Positions 46,121 through 57,542 of a DNA stretch of 64,000 nt are shown here, piece by piece. The stretch lies in NCBI GenBank assembly GCA_964019695.1, contig OZ026524.1, positions 62,689,066-62,753,065 of the forward strand. Reading direction: 5' to 3'. The stretch's first letter is position 1. Every line of letters begins with the position of its first letter. This DNA is from Loripinus fragilis. Its lineage: Eukaryota > Mollusca > Bivalvia > Lucinida > Lucinidae. The notes under the pieces are model-generated. The model was not told the origin of the DNA and made no database searches. It saw nothing but the letters and a program-made list of their open reading frames with translations. Both the position numbers and the translations under genes were made by a program.

Positions 46121-46202
46121 CCTAACCCGTGGGCCCATCGTTCCAGTAGGAAACCCGGCTTGACTAGTTTCCCACTAAACGATGGACCCAAGGGTTGGGA
46201 GT
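46121..46202. repeat. Foldback, 82 bp
   Basis: TCCTAACCCGTGGGCCCATCG and GTAGGAAAC are mirrored by GTTTCCCAC, CGATGGACCCAAGGGTTGGGA with a few mismatches. Confidence 0.7.
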
Positions 46203-46287
46203 TCCTGTAAACACTTAACAACAATGATAGACTATCTTTCTCATATACCAATTATACTGTTGGCGACATATATATACATAAGAAATA

Positions 46288-46448
46288 GCTCAACTCTACC
46301 AGTGAATTGTTGAGTAATATTTCAATGTTTGGAGGTCAGTTGTAAAGAAGATCAAATCACGAGCGGATTATAAGCGCGAGTGAAACTTCTTCGTACAACT
46401 AACTGACAAACAGTGAATTAATACTCAACTATTCATGCACTGGAGCTG
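46288..46448. repeat. Foldback, about 160 bp
   Basis: AGCTCAACTCTACCAGTGAA..GTTGAGTA..GTCAGTTGTA is mirrored by TACAACTAACTGAC..TACTCAAC..CACTGGAGCT. Imperfect stem; likely an aged MITE. Confidence 0.65.
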
Positions 46449-47407
46449 ATCTATTTCGATTCTAACACACAATAAACGAGAGAAAAAAATATTTGAAGTC
46501 TTCAGCTTCTTCCAACTTTCCGCCATTACACTTAAGAACTCTCGTAAATACTTAGACTACGTCGCATTCATTATAGGTATTTCTAACGTCTTTCAAGCGT
46601 AAAAACGACCTTACACCGTCTAATGTCATGAATGACGTCATTGTCCAGTAACAAATAACGTCAGCTAGCACGCACTTTCCTCGAACTGTGACTTATTGTT
46701 TGATATATCACACTCTTATAGCATTGACTCTATAGGCGAGGTGTGTTAGAATGTAAAATATTTGTTGGTGACGTCACTGACTTGATGTTTACAATGGCGC
46801 AAGCTACTGTAAGAAGGTAAACTGTTTGTAGACCAAATCTCACAGCAAATAGCACTTTAAACAATGAGCAAATGGTCATTTTACCATAATGGATAAACAA
46901 AAACTACCTTATCAACAACAGTGAGTAAATTTGTTGCGTAAAATATGTTTCTTTTTACATATCCGCAAGACTCCCACTGTCTAGGGGCATGACCACTTGT
47001 CCAGCACCCAAGCCCAGCACGTCAAAATATACCAATCACAATGCATTCAACATTTTCAAAGCATTTGCATAAATGTTGAAGTTTATACCACATTCAGGCC
47101 TACTGTAATCGTTGCAATTTCAACGTTGAAACTACCATGATCAGAAATTCAACTTTCGTTTCCCGTCACTTCAGAATACAGTCATGTGCCTAAAATGTCT
47201 GGTGTAGGTTATGTCGCACTAGCAACATACCTCGTGTATCTTATCCCGTATTAATAACACTTATCTCACTTGGGTAGTGATTTTGGATAGAGTTTGTCGA
47301 CAGCGAACTAACATAGAGACCACTCAATCTTGTATGCATTGGTATGTGGGAAAGAATGATTTCACATGGGTAAAAAAAGGGGATATTCAAATGTTTTAGT
47401 TAAATAC

Positions 47408-47512
47408 GTCTTTTATTTCACGAGTGAAGTGGACAATATTTATATTTCATGAGTGGCGATGCCACGAATGCAATATAATTATTGTCCCTTTTACTCGTGG
47501 AATAAAAGACAG
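47408..47512. repeat. Foldback, about 105 bp
   Basis: TCTTTTATTTCACGAGTGAA..GACAATA is mirrored by TATTGTC..TTTACTCGTGGAATAAAAGA, with ATGAGTGGCGATGCCACGAA in the loop. Confidence 0.7.
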
Positions 47513-48189
47513 ATATAACAGAAAAAACCAATTGAATTTTCTTTTTATCATCTACAATTTCCCATAATCTTTTTAGGTAAAGAGAAGCGAATCTTACTTT
47601 ACATTAGCTTTTGTTTTGATTTTCTAGTTGTAGCAGACAAATTTATAAAAGCTCTTTATTTTATTAAGCTTCTAAGCGACTCTGTCTTTTTGTTTACATT
47701 TCCATAGAAATAGGAAACACCAATAGTTGTTTCCCTTAGAAAAGAAACAGATATGCTAATAAAGAGTTGCTTCCCTCAGACCATATTGAGAAAATAGAAA
47801 AAAGTAGTTCCAATCTTACGGTTTCTCTCCCGTGAAAATATCAAATCTTGTATTTTCACTGCTGTGAAAATACAAGTTTTTCATATTTACACGGCTGTGA
47901 AATATATGCATTATATTTAATAAATATTTTCCTGTATTTCATTACATAGTAGATAATAAAAAACGGTAATTCCGATCTGGTGTGTGGGAAAATGTGAAGT
48001 TTTTATGTCACTATCAATTTCAGTTTCTGCTATGTTATTATTCTGCGTTGTTATTCACTTGATACAAATCTATGCATATGATGTAGATAGGAATTGAAGT
48101 GCACGTCAGTCCTGTATATATCTTGTTTGATCATGTATCAAGTGAGGATACAGCAAATTCCCTCAGGTGGTTTTGACAGCGCTTTTTTG

Positions 48190-50070
48190 TGTTTTTTACT
48201 CATCAATGTATGGGCCCCCAGGGTTTTAAGGGGATCTGGGTAGAATGGCTATTTCTTTACAGGGAGCTGGGGAGCACTGGTAATTATTTTAGGGGATCTG
48301 GGGAGCAAGCTCATAGTTTTGCGAATTAAGGGAACCCTGCCAAAAAGATAAAAATTAATTTAAAAAATCTCATCTCAAAGGAAAAGCCTACATTTTGTTT
48401 GATTAAAACAAAAATCTTGGCTTCTTCGGGGCTTATGCCACCCAGACCCCAACCCCCCCCTTATAAAATGTTATTGTTTATTAGCATGCACATCTGGATT
48501 GATTGAAAAGAAAAATATGGCGAATAATATTTGTTATTGCCGATTTATTATCCTTAAAGTTGTTGATTTTTAGGGTTATGATAGCGTACTTTGGAACACT
48601 CAGAATGCACCAGATTGCACCATTTTTAATTTTTTTCCAGGGGGAGCATGCCACCGGACACCCTAGCACAGATGTCAATCCACATCATTACAGGGCCACA
48701 AACGCGCTCGCTCTAGCTAACTAGCGGATTTTTATCAAAACTAAAATTGAAGAATGCTGATCAGATATATACTTACTGGATGAAACTCTATAGCGTATAG
48801 GGCTGATTGCAATTGTATAAAGACTTTTTACGGTTACAAAATATAAATGCTTTCACTTTGTTTAAAAAAATCTAGTTTAAACTGTTGGGAAAAACCCAGC
48901 ATATCCCCGCCGCCTACCAGAAAAACAAATGATCTGTCCCTAATTTAAAAAAATAATAATCTAGAGTCTCAGCATTACCCCGTACCTACTCTACCAGGTA
49001 CAGCAATATCATTTTAAGTATGACCTCACACTTTGAGCTATCATGTATTTCATTAAAATAATTATATGTCATTTGTTCTATGGCTAAGCCCTGTCTTTAC
49101 ATGTATGGCGCATGAATATTAAGTCATGTGCTTGTATTTTTTAAATATGTGAATTTAATCCTACCGAGAGAAGAATACATTTTAAGGAGAAATAATTTTT
49201 GGGTTTTGGGGAGAAGCTGAATTAATTTTAGGGGTTTGTGGAGCAAGAAAAATACTTTCAGGGATCTGAGTATTTTTTTAGGGATTTGAAGAGATCAGTG
49301 CATTTTTTAACACTTTCGCTGCCAAGCACCTCAAAAACCAATACCTCAGTGCCAAGCATGTTTCAAGGACTCCTGAATATTGATGTTATATGGTATAACA
49401 CAGAGTATCTCCAGAACCATTCAACCTATTGCTTTGAAACTTTCACAGAATGTTGCTTTGATATAAATCTTTCATTTGAACTAATAATAATAAATAGTCA
49501 CGTCACCGTTGGTGGCCATTTTGGAGGCCATATTGAAAATATGAAAAATGCCTATAAACAACTATTTTATGCAAAAAAGATAAAACATCCATCTACACCA
49601 AGTATCAAACATAAGGATTTATTCTGATACTATATTGTTCTCTCAAAAATAAATCAAAATATGGCAATTGAAGGCTTAATTCGTTCTGTATGTCATTTCC
49701 TTGGACATGTTTTCGTTGTTTTTGACGTCCGGGAAATCTAATGACATTACAAATATTTTCTTAAGTCAATTCTTGTACAGAAAATTGCGTATATGATATT
49801 ATTATGTCCCCTGGGCATTTCGAAATAAAGAACAAATATTTGCGTCCCTTAGACAGCTATCAACTGTGCCTATAAAAATTGGACTATAGTCGCGTTTGTC
49901 AGTGAACGGTAAATTCGACTACAGTCGCGTTTTGCAGCGAAGGTGTTAAGGGAGCACAGACCCCTGGGGACCCCATGTATATCACTGAGGTTCGTACCAG
50001 TATTTCTTAGGAAACCTATAGTCATTTGAGATTTTTCAGGGGGTCCTAACCTCCTAACACCTCTCATGTG
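48190..50070 (-). repeat. Dispersed 'GGGGATCTGGGGAGCA' repeat, interrupted
   Basis: Phrases such as TTTAGGGGATCTGGGGAGCA (48280) and TTTTGGGGAGAAGCTGAATTA (49205) are the inverse of the CTCCCCAAATCC phrases at 3.36-3.55 kb, and 48970-49110 is the inverse of 3640-3800. It is interrupted at 49311-49945 by a TTAA-flanked MITE; the repeat text continues across that insertion. About 48410-48690 contains a further block with GGGGGAGCATGCCACCGGACA of unknown origin. Confidence 0.55.
49307..49949. mobile_element. piggyBac-type MITE with TTAA target duplication
   Basis: The element 49311-49945 begins CACTTTCGCTGC and ends GCAGCGAAGGTG, with TTAA on both sides (49307-49310, 49946-49949). TTAA duplication is the hallmark of piggyBac elements. 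The internal subterminal phrase ACTATAGTCGCGTTTG / ACTACAGTCGCGTTTTGC is repeated near the right end. A 129-codon plus frame crosses the left end and is not a gene. Non-autonomous. Confidence 0.8.
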
Positions 50071-50811
50071 TACCTAAGTAAGTACAAAAAATGTATGACA
50101 CATCATTTGAAATGGTGCTCCTTTTTCTATTTGAAAAAACGCAAACAGTAATTAATATTCGGTCACAAAGATAATTCAATCAACCTTTGAAATACGTATA
50201 TATCAGCCACTGTATTCAAATTTTTAAAAGCAAATAAAAAACAAAAACAAAATAAAAAACAACAAAAAAAAAACAAAAAAAACAAAAAAACATTGGTTTT
50301 CAAAGAGCAAATCGTGCGCTTTCAAAAACGTCAACTGTGTTTAAACAGAGAATTAGATCTTTAAGCCAAATGAATTATGGTTAATTTAAAAAGACTAAGT
50401 TTTTAACTATGAAAATGTTTCGAAAATTTTTATTTTCTTTTGACGCTATAGCGATATTTTATTAAAAAATCATAAACTTCATTTATACCGTTTGTTTTGC
50501 TGCAATCACACTTGTTATTGTGTTAACATGGTTTCTATGACGTCACCGTCGCGTTATATAACGTCAGCGTCACGTTATCACCCGCGTTATCAAAGTAGAT
50601 CTTAGATGTACATCCGTGGTCTGATTCCACGGAATTTCGCCGAATTGGCCGAGGCAGTTCTGATAGGGTATTGAGGCTGATAAGGCGCCACGTTTTCAAC
50701 GTGTTGGCTTATCAAGCTCTACATTGTCGACCTAGCAGAAATACCAGAATGGTCAAAATCGTGTGTTGGCGGCCAAAATACGACGTATAAGGTTGGATTC
50801 TGTAAACTTAC

Positions 50812-50902
50812 TTGTCCACGCAAACATCTATGATAAAGTCCGAGCAGGAGTGGAAATGTGCAAGTTGTACACAGAACAGATAGACCTGCATCTCAATACG
50901 GT
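50812..50902 (-). CDS. Receptor gene, TM7 exon
   Basis: 91 nt between acceptor CATTTTCAG and donor GTAAGTTT on the minus strand. It is preceded by one base from the TM6 exon and read as RIEMQVYLFCVQLAHFHSC, then SDFIIDVCVDK. The AHxxSC phrase fits class A TM7, but the canonical NPxxY is replaced by SDFIID: the Asn-Pro pair and the Tyr are missing. NPxxY is an activation switch in most rhodopsin-like receptors, so this is an atypical receptor or a lineage-specific variant. Frame and splice phases are intact, which argues against simple decay. Confidence 0.8.
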
Positions 50903-51965
50903 CTGAAAATGAATGATAATACATGTATTATCCAATTATATCAATGATATATATACTGACCCACTTCAAACGCAAAATGTTTCAGGTCTTGCCGAAAGCA
51001 TTGTACCGGTCTGGGGTTATGGCAGACATTCACACAATCAGGTTATGTTTAAAAGGGAATGGTTGACCGATGAAGTTTTACTTTCATTTTCAAAAATAAT
51101 TTTTTTTTAATTTTTGATAAAATTGCGTTACAAACGGATGAGACAATATTATGTAATATTAAAGGTTCTGTTTGATTTAGCGTTAGAAGTGTGGTTCAGT
51201 ATACTAAGGACTTTGGAAACGCATCACCCAGATTAAATCCTTTATTTCACAAACCCTGAGAATGTCAGCGAGATAATTGTTATTGCATATCATAGTCTGA
51301 ATGAAGTGATTCCTAGAAAATTCATGGTTGTAAATTTACTTTAAGGTATTGAAAAAGTATGCGTTTTAATAGGGGTGGTCGATTTTGAAGGAGACAAATT
51401 CAGTTGCAAGTTAACACGCGTTAGTTTTGATTCCTGACTCAGCGGATTTGCGGTATTTCACGGGTGGGCATAAGCGGAACTACCGCGAAATCGCGTAAAC
51501 GTAAATTTGTTCCTTCGTCACATCCCAGACCTTTCGCGGTAGTGGCATCATCACAGAAAAAAGAAACGAAGGTAGGTACTCTCGCTTGTTTTGATTTTTG
51601 TAAAAGAATGAGCTAATTATGTAAAAATTCGGCAATGCTTTTCCATGTAGATATTATTAACCTTGGTAAACAGGCCAAACGTGATGTTGAAAAAAACATT
51701 GCTTCGAGATGAGAACCGTAACCAAATCGAACCATGAACGGGATTTCTTCAGTTTTATGTCAAAACGAAGAAAGTATGCAGATGTTTTGCTATTTTAGCT
51801 CTGAACAAGAGCATTTTACACATGTCATGTACATGACAGCCCTTGTTCGTCATTCGGACGTAAAAAAATCGAACCGATCGTGTTCTATTAAGGGATAAAT
51901 GCCCCCCCCCCCCCCCCCGAACAAAAGGGTCGTCAGAGCTCTAGATGACAAATATTTAATTAAAA

Positions 51966-52255
51966 AAATAGTAAATGAGTATGATCAGGAAATACCACAA
52001 TCACAAACCGCAGACAACCCCTTGACACCGCGAGGAAGAGCCACTCAACCATCACGAGACACCAGGAAGACAAATTAAGCAAAGCAACCAGCTCTCTCTT
52101 CCCCATCAAGATGATTGCAATACTAGATATGACATAAAGTAACTTACAACAAAACATAGAACAATTACTGACTCCCACAATGGGAGTAACAATAAACAAA
52201 AAGTAAACAACAACAGAACCAGCGCCTTAGAACGGACAGCAGCCTAAGCCACGGG
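51966..52255. repeat. Dispersed repeat, partner at 59607-59825
   Basis: Shared phrases in the same orientation include GAGTATGATCAGGAAATACCACAA (cf. GAGTATTATCAGAAATACCACAA), GAAGACAAATTAAGCAAAG and CAACAACAGAACCA. Unknown class. Confidence 0.6.
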
Positions 52256-52316
52256 GGGGGGGGGGGGGCTTAAATGCATTTTACCGGTACCAAATCTTTG
52301 CCCTAGATTCTGCTAT

Positions 52317-52520
52317 AAAATAGTCTTTCTGGTCCAAACTCAAAATGAGTTCACAGGAATGTTCCTCATAATGCTCTCTACCAAAAATACTAAAACTCAG
52401 TCGAACTGTATATAAGACTTTTTTAAATCCATCTCCTCCTGAAACACAGGTACAAAGTCATACTTTCACAGAATTGTTTCTCACAATGGCCTTTACCAAA
52501 ATTGCTCAGACTGTTCAGCT
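52317..52520 (-). repeat. Two inverted units of the 150 bp tandem family
   Basis: GGTCCAAACTCAAAATGAG, TCACAGGAATGTTCCTCATAATGC and TCTACCAAAA are the reverse complement of the array consensus at 53.6-57.1 kb; a second unit follows from about 52430. Confidence 0.6.
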
Positions 52521-52769
52521 TGGCTGAACATAATGGCCATCAGAGCTGAAAAAAGAAATACATGTATCTTTAAATGTTATGTCTCATGCCACAGACCAAA
52601 ACAACATCTCTCATGTGCCATGATTCAGATGAGTATTCAGGGCGCTCTAGTTCTGAATATACAGCACTTGGACTGTTTGCTGTTTGGACTTAACATTAAG
52701 GAACCAGGAATGAGAATGGATAAATTATTGTTCTTCTAAGCTAAAGGGATAATAGCGCCTACTTATTTA

Positions 52770-52835
52770 CCTGATAAGTCAATCATGATTATCACCCCTC
52801 TAGGTGCCCAAACGATGACGTGATGAGTTGTTGTT
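52770..52835 (-). pseudogene. Diverged duplicate of the TM6 exon
   Basis: The minus strand encodes HHVIVWAPRGVIIMIDLSG followed by a donor-like CAGGTAAAT, about 80% identical over 60 nt to the TM6 exon end (YVIMWAPAGVIIMIDFAG, donor CAGGTAAGC). No clear acceptor lies close upstream, and the part encoding the start of TM6 is missing or replaced by array sequence. Either a dead copy or an unconfirmed alternative exon. Confidence 0.6.
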
Positions 52836-52949
52836 AACAGATATTTCTTTTCTACAGTTCTGTTGGGCTTTATATTTGGGGGGAGCAATTTTACAGCAAT
52901 TTTGGTAAAGGACATTAGGAGAAACATTTCTGTTAAACAAATGGTCATA

Positions 52950-53030
52950 AAACTGAAGGGAGATTACTCCACGAAGTCGATCATGATTCTTCTCCCAATC
53001 TGGTGCTTATTAAAGTGAAGGGAGATTTCT
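52950..53030 (-). repeat. Fragmentary third TM6 exon copy with intron flank
   Basis: ATCATGATCGACTTCGTGGAG with a nearby CACCAGATTGGGAG and the flank TGAAGGGAGATTACTCCA duplicates the exon end and intron flank (TGAAGGGAGATTTCTCCA) of the functional TM6 exon. It is damaged and has no donor. Confidence 0.6.
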
Positions 53031-53043
53031 CCAGCTAGCTTAC

Positions 53044-53159
53044 CTGCAAAGTCGATCATGATTATCACACCTGCTGGTGCCCACATGATGACGTAGGCTA
53101 TGAAGCCGATTAGCAGCGTGCGGGACGCCAAGAACGACTCTTTTATGGCGTGGAGCCTC
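53044..53159 (-). CDS. Receptor gene, TM6 exon
   Basis: 116 nt between acceptor GTTTCAG and donor GTAAGCT. It starts with the third base of a codon opened by the TM5 exon and reads RLHAIKESFLASRTLLIG then FIAYVIMWAPAGVIIMIDFA, leaving one base for the TM7 exon. The basic start (RLHAIK) is the membrane end of intracellular loop 3 and WAP is the conserved WxP kink of TM6. GC-rich relative to its introns, and both neighbours fit in phase, so it is very likely a real exon. Two partial copies lie just downstream. Confidence 0.85.
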
Positions 53160-53366
53160 CTGAAACAAGACACGTACAAATGGGGTATTAACACTTATAA
53201 TAATTGCTGAGTATTTTTATAAGCAAAGATATGAATTACTTTGCTATTAAACAATCTTGCCAAAAGGACCATAGGGTACAGGATCGCTCACCTGAGCCCT
53301 GGCTCATGAGACGACGTTTAAAAGCAAATCAATTGTTAGCTCTATTGACAGCTCTGGTTGCCACTT

Positions 53367-53604
53367 GAGCCGTGGCGTGAGATTTCCAACAATTTGGCAT
53401 TTTGACAAGTGTAGACCCAGACGAACCTGTGTAGCCTCCCTTTTAACTTAGATTCTACAAATGATGTTCAGTCAGTAGCTTAACAATCATATAATACTCA
53501 AGCGACTAGCAAAGGCTCTGAGCAGACTGCGCATATGCGCAGGCTGATCTGAGGCTTTGCTGGTCGCACATACCACATTGTTGGAAATCTCATGCACTGG
53601 CTCA
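53367..53604. mobile_element. MITE with GAGCCRTG..GAGATTTCCAACAA ends, full copy
   Basis: The left GAGATTTCCAACAATTTGG is inverted at the right as TTGTTGGAAATCTCATGCAC. The centre carries ACTGCGCATATGCGCAGGCTGATCTGAGG. Same family as 6806-7026 and 40517-40640. Confidence 0.75.
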
Positions 53605-54263
53605 TTTGTTTAGTGAAGCTGAACATTATTATGGTAGAGTGCCTTATGGGGAACATTAATTGTGAAATCATATTAAATTCAAACCAGTGGTTTGGGAGGA
53701 GATGTCGTTGTTTAAAGATGTTTCTAATCTTCAGCTCTGGTGGCCAGTTTGTTCTGTGAATTAGACCCATTTGTGAAATTTTGGTAGAGAGAGAAATAGG
53801 GGGGGGGGGGTTAGCAGTCATGTAAAATTATTTTAAATTTGGACCAGTGATTCAGAAGGAGATGTTTATAACTATGTCTAATCTTCCGCTCTGGCATTCA
53901 CTTTAGTCAACGGAGCGAAACCATTGGTGCAAGTTGGTAGATTGCATTAAGAAAAACACTGACGTGACATCATTCAGAAATGAGGACGAAATATCTTTTT
54001 AAAAGATTTCTTATCTACAGCTCTTGAATCTATTTTGTTTTAGAAGCGAAACCATTTTGGCAAAGGGCATTATGGGGAACATTCATTTGACCATTGATTC
54101 AGGAGGAGATGTCGTTTGAAGACTTTCTTAGAAAATTTTATTTTTAGCTTACGTGGTAATTTGTTTTTGTGGAGTGGAACGGTTTGTGCAATTTTGTTAG
54201 AGGGCATTATTAGAAACATTCGTATGAAATTATTTAAATTTGGACCAGTGTTGTTTTAAGATA

Positions 54264-54510
54264 TACTGACAGGCAAAAGAAACGATACATGCAAAATTTT
54301 CGATAGATTAGTAAGACGTAAATAAAATTAGTGATAGCAGTTAAAATACTCAATATATAATAGCCAACATGCCTGATAAACAAAACTCGATAAATTCAAA
54401 TAACCTCGATGCTGTACTCAAGTTTCCGGCCATAGTAAACTCGTTCAGCTCGTGTTTGTGAACCACAACCTGACAAAATTCTATTGTAGCGTTTCTTTTG
54501 TTCGTTAGTA
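54264..54510. mobile_element. Tc1-type MITE with TA duplication
   Basis: The element 54266-54508 has ends CTGACAGGCAAAAGAAACG and CGTTTCTTTTGTTCGTTAG, flanked by TA. It splits an array unit. 243 bp, non-coding. Confidence 0.75.
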
Positions 54511-54579
54511 TATTTCTTATCTACAGCTATGGTGGACGTTTTTTTGGCGGAGCAGAACAACGTGTGCAATTTAGGTAGA

Positions 54580-54740
54580 TAGAGAATACAAGGTGAGTGT
54601 CTTTTGATATCAAGTTTACCAGGCAAGGCTTTGAGAACGCTTGTTGACATCGCGAGGCTTGCCAAGCGATTCAACATGCGTTCCCAAAGCCGAGCCTGGT
54701 AAACTTGATATCAAAAGACCCGAACCTGGTATTCTATTTA
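54580..54740. repeat. Foldback, about 160 bp
   Basis: GTCTTTTGATATCAAGTTTACC and AGAGAATACAAGGT are mirrored by GGTAAACTTGATATCAAAAGAC and ACCTGGTATTCTAT. Confidence 0.75.
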
Positions 54741-55647
54741 TCAGTTTACCAATTGTATAACACTCTTCAAACTAGCGATTATGACGTAATTTTTGATATC
54801 TGTGTTGATTTAGCGTCATTGGCGACGTCATTAAAAAAGTGCAACGTCATCATAACATGATAACGGTAACATGCCGTTAGATAGGAAACGTTTATTAGGT
54901 TATGTTGAAACAATTCAGTTAATATTAGGGGTAACTGATAAAAGATATTATAAGGGACGTATCTCTGAAATTATTTTGAATATGAACCAGTGGCTCAATT
55001 TACAGATATTTCTTTCTACAACTCTATTGGACATTATATTTGGCAGAGCTTTTGAGCTATTTTGGTAAAGGGCATTAGGAGAAACATTTCTGTAAATACA
55101 TTCATTATTGGGAGCAGTGGTTCAAAAGGTGATATTATTTAAAGATATTTCTTATCGACCGCTCTTGCGACCAAAAACAATAGCAGTGCGGGACCATCAG
55201 TCCTATTTGCGTAAAGAGCATTATTAAGAACATTTCTGTGAAATGTGTTCGAATTTTGACCAGTGGTTCAGGGGGAGAAGGCATTTGAAATATATCTTAT
55301 TTACAGCTCATGTGGCCCATACGTTCTGCGGAGCAAAACTATACGTGCAATTTTGGTAGAAGGGATGTTTAGGAACAATCCTGTAAAATTAGTTTAAATT
55401 TGGACCAAGGTGTTTTTTAAGATATAATTTATCTACAGGTCTGGCGGCTCATGCGTTCCACATCATTTGTGCAAAGTTTGTAGAGGGCATAACGAAAAAA
55501 AGTTTTGTAAAAATATTTTGAATTTGGGCCAGTGGTTCAGGAGGTTATGCCATTTAAATATATTTCTTATCTACAGCTCTGGTGACACATAACTTCGACG
55601 TCACGGGACCATTTGTGATATTGTGGTAGAGGCCATTATGAGAAACA

Positions 55648-56646
55648 TACTGAACAAAAAAAGTTAAGGAAATCCCAGAAAACTATGCAACATAAGAAAA
55701 TCAAAGCAATTTATTTATGTGTTTAGATACATGTCATCGGTTGAAAAACATGTTTACTTTAAGTTGCTAGCACTAATGCCTTTGTTTAGACACAGTGTCA
55801 AGTAACCCAGGGGTCAAAGTCATTTTTTCGCAAAAATGTCTACAGAGTATTCCCTCATAAACACATGAATATCATGTATGTTTTCAAATCTTCAAATGCA
55901 ATTCCTATGAATGTCACATGAAATTAACTTGATAGCCTTAAACGTAACATTTCGAAGATGAGAATGCCTTCATTAATGAGTGTGTCCCCAGCCAGTGGCA
56001 AATTAGGACTAGCACAGGTTTCGCATACTCTGAATAATTCTTTTGATTTGATGCAGAGGGATCAGCATCGATATCTCCTGCAACACTGCATGGAGGGGCT
56101 AGGAGTTTCTTGATGACATTATTATGCGTTGGACCCTCTGTCCAAAGATGTCACAGACATGTTAAAACTGTAGACATGTCTGACCAGTCAAAACGCACAA
56201 CATTGTTTTTGCTGATTCTAGTGAGGCGTGTTCTGGCACTGTTATCCTAGGCGTGGTACTGTCACTGGTTTTCACACAAAAAAGGCAGGGCAACAGACCT
56301 CAACATCTCATCCATGTACAATTGACTGATCAAATGTCCCTGTATAACCACCAGAGCTGTCGTCCTGGGTTTTAAACATCTCCTTCTCCTGAGGGACCTT
56401 GCGAACGTTAATGCATTAAACCTATGTTTGCTCCGTAAATTGAATTTTTGCGAAAAATGGAGTGAAGACCAGTCAACTTTGGCATTGATTTACTAAGCTG
56501 CTGTGGGCGCTACAGACCCAGATAAAACGCCCTTATAAAGAAAAATGGTCACATTATACTATTGTGAATTTCAAAAGTCTTTAGTTGCTTTAGATATTTT
56601 GTTATATCCCCTCAAACAGATTTTTCTTAACTTTTTTTGTTGAGTA
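55648..56646 (-). mobile_element. Tc1-like transposon relic with TA duplication
   Basis: The element 55650-56644 (995 bp) has ends CTGAACAAAAAAAGTTAAGG and CTTAACTTTTTTTGTTGAG, flanked by TA, and splits an array unit that reads on continuously outside it. On the minus strand scattered pieces resemble the C-terminal third of Tc1 transposases: IKRIIQSMRNLC and a later GWGHTH (cf. the usual IxxLxxSMxRRC and GGHTRY), with stops and frame changes. It is long dead. Confidence 0.65.
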
Positions 56647-57542
56647 TAGTTTTGTAAGAATATTTTGAATTTGGACTAATGAATCAGGAGGATATGTTGT
56701 TTTTTTAGATATAATGTATCTACAGGTCTGGTGGCTCATGCATTTTTACATCATTTGTGCAATTTTAGTAGAGGGCTTGATAGCGAAAGACAGTTCTGTA
56801 AAACTATTTGAAATAAAACAGTGGTTCAGGAGGTTATGTCATTATAAGGTATTTCTTATCAACAACTCTAGCGGCACATACCTTCGACGGAACGGAACTA
56901 TTTGTGCCTTTCTTTTGGAGGGCATTATGAGAAAGATTTCTGTGAAATTAGTTTGAATTTGGACCAGTGGGGCAGGAGAAACTGTCAATTAAACTATTTC
57001 TTATCTGCAGCTCTAATGGCTCATACATTTGACCGAGCGGAATCATTTATGCAGTTTTTGTAGGGACATAATGGGGAACATTCATGTGATATTATATTCA
57101 ATTTGGATCAGTAGTTCAGGAGGAGATGTCATTTGAAAATAAGCACACGACGGACGGTCACACTAACACCGTGATCCTTCGGCCTTGGTGGGCTAAAACT
57201 CTGCCTCTTGTTTCAGTAATGGAATACAGTACATGTAAAGCCTCGACTTTGCAAACATGATTCAGAAAATAGGGTATTCTAATAACTGCCTATAAAAAAC
57301 TTATGTTTAAAGCGCTAAAAGAAACGTCCCTCTGAGACATTTATGTTACACACCTCAAGCATATATTAAATGAGAAAGAAAAGTGATAATAATCGATTTT
57401 GGGGGAAGGGATGGGCATATAAATATTATGTCTACCTCCTTATAATTCGAACTACTGATAATTTGAAATAAAATCTCTAGTCCCGAGAACTTCGATTTCA
57501 TGAGATTCGATTGTACTGTAATTCGGTAACAAGGCTACCATT

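Larger units (their letters stand above)
45707..50811 (-). other. Receptor intron (5.1 kb) with several repeats
   Basis: Contains foldbacks at 46121-46202, 46288-46448 and 47408-47512, a small hairpin at 47852-47877, the inverted partner of the 3.36 kb repeat, and a TTAA-flanked MITE. No other exon was recognised. Confidence 0.6.
50903..53043 (-). other. Receptor intron (2.1 kb) with exon-like copies
   Basis: Contains the TM6 exon duplicates (52770-52835 and 52970-53010), two inverted units of the 53.6-57.1 kb array at about 52317-52520, one direct unit at about 52850-52945, and a dispersed repeat bounded by poly-C and poly-G (51901-52268). Confidence 0.6.
53282..57200 (+). repeat. Tandem-array repeat element in receptor intron
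   Basis: The left edge has CGCTCACCTGAGCCCTGGCTC (53286) and the right edge CACCGTGATCCTTCGGCCTTGGTGGGCTAAAA (about 57170-57197), resembling hairpin ends of tandem-repeat elements common in molluscs. Between 53605 and 57140 lie a dozen or more diverged units of about 150 bp: AATTTGGACCAGTGGTTCAG, GATATTTCTTATCTACAGCTC, then ACCATTTGTGCAATTTTGGTAGAGGGCATTATGAG. The array is interrupted by a MITE (53367-53604), a TA-flanked MITE (54266-54508), a foldback (54580-54740) and a Tc1-like relic (55650-56644). Non-coding. Confidence 0.7.

Noticed and set aside
49238..49627. 129-codon plus frame
   Set aside because: It starts in one repeat and ends inside the TTAA-flanked MITE; chance frame.
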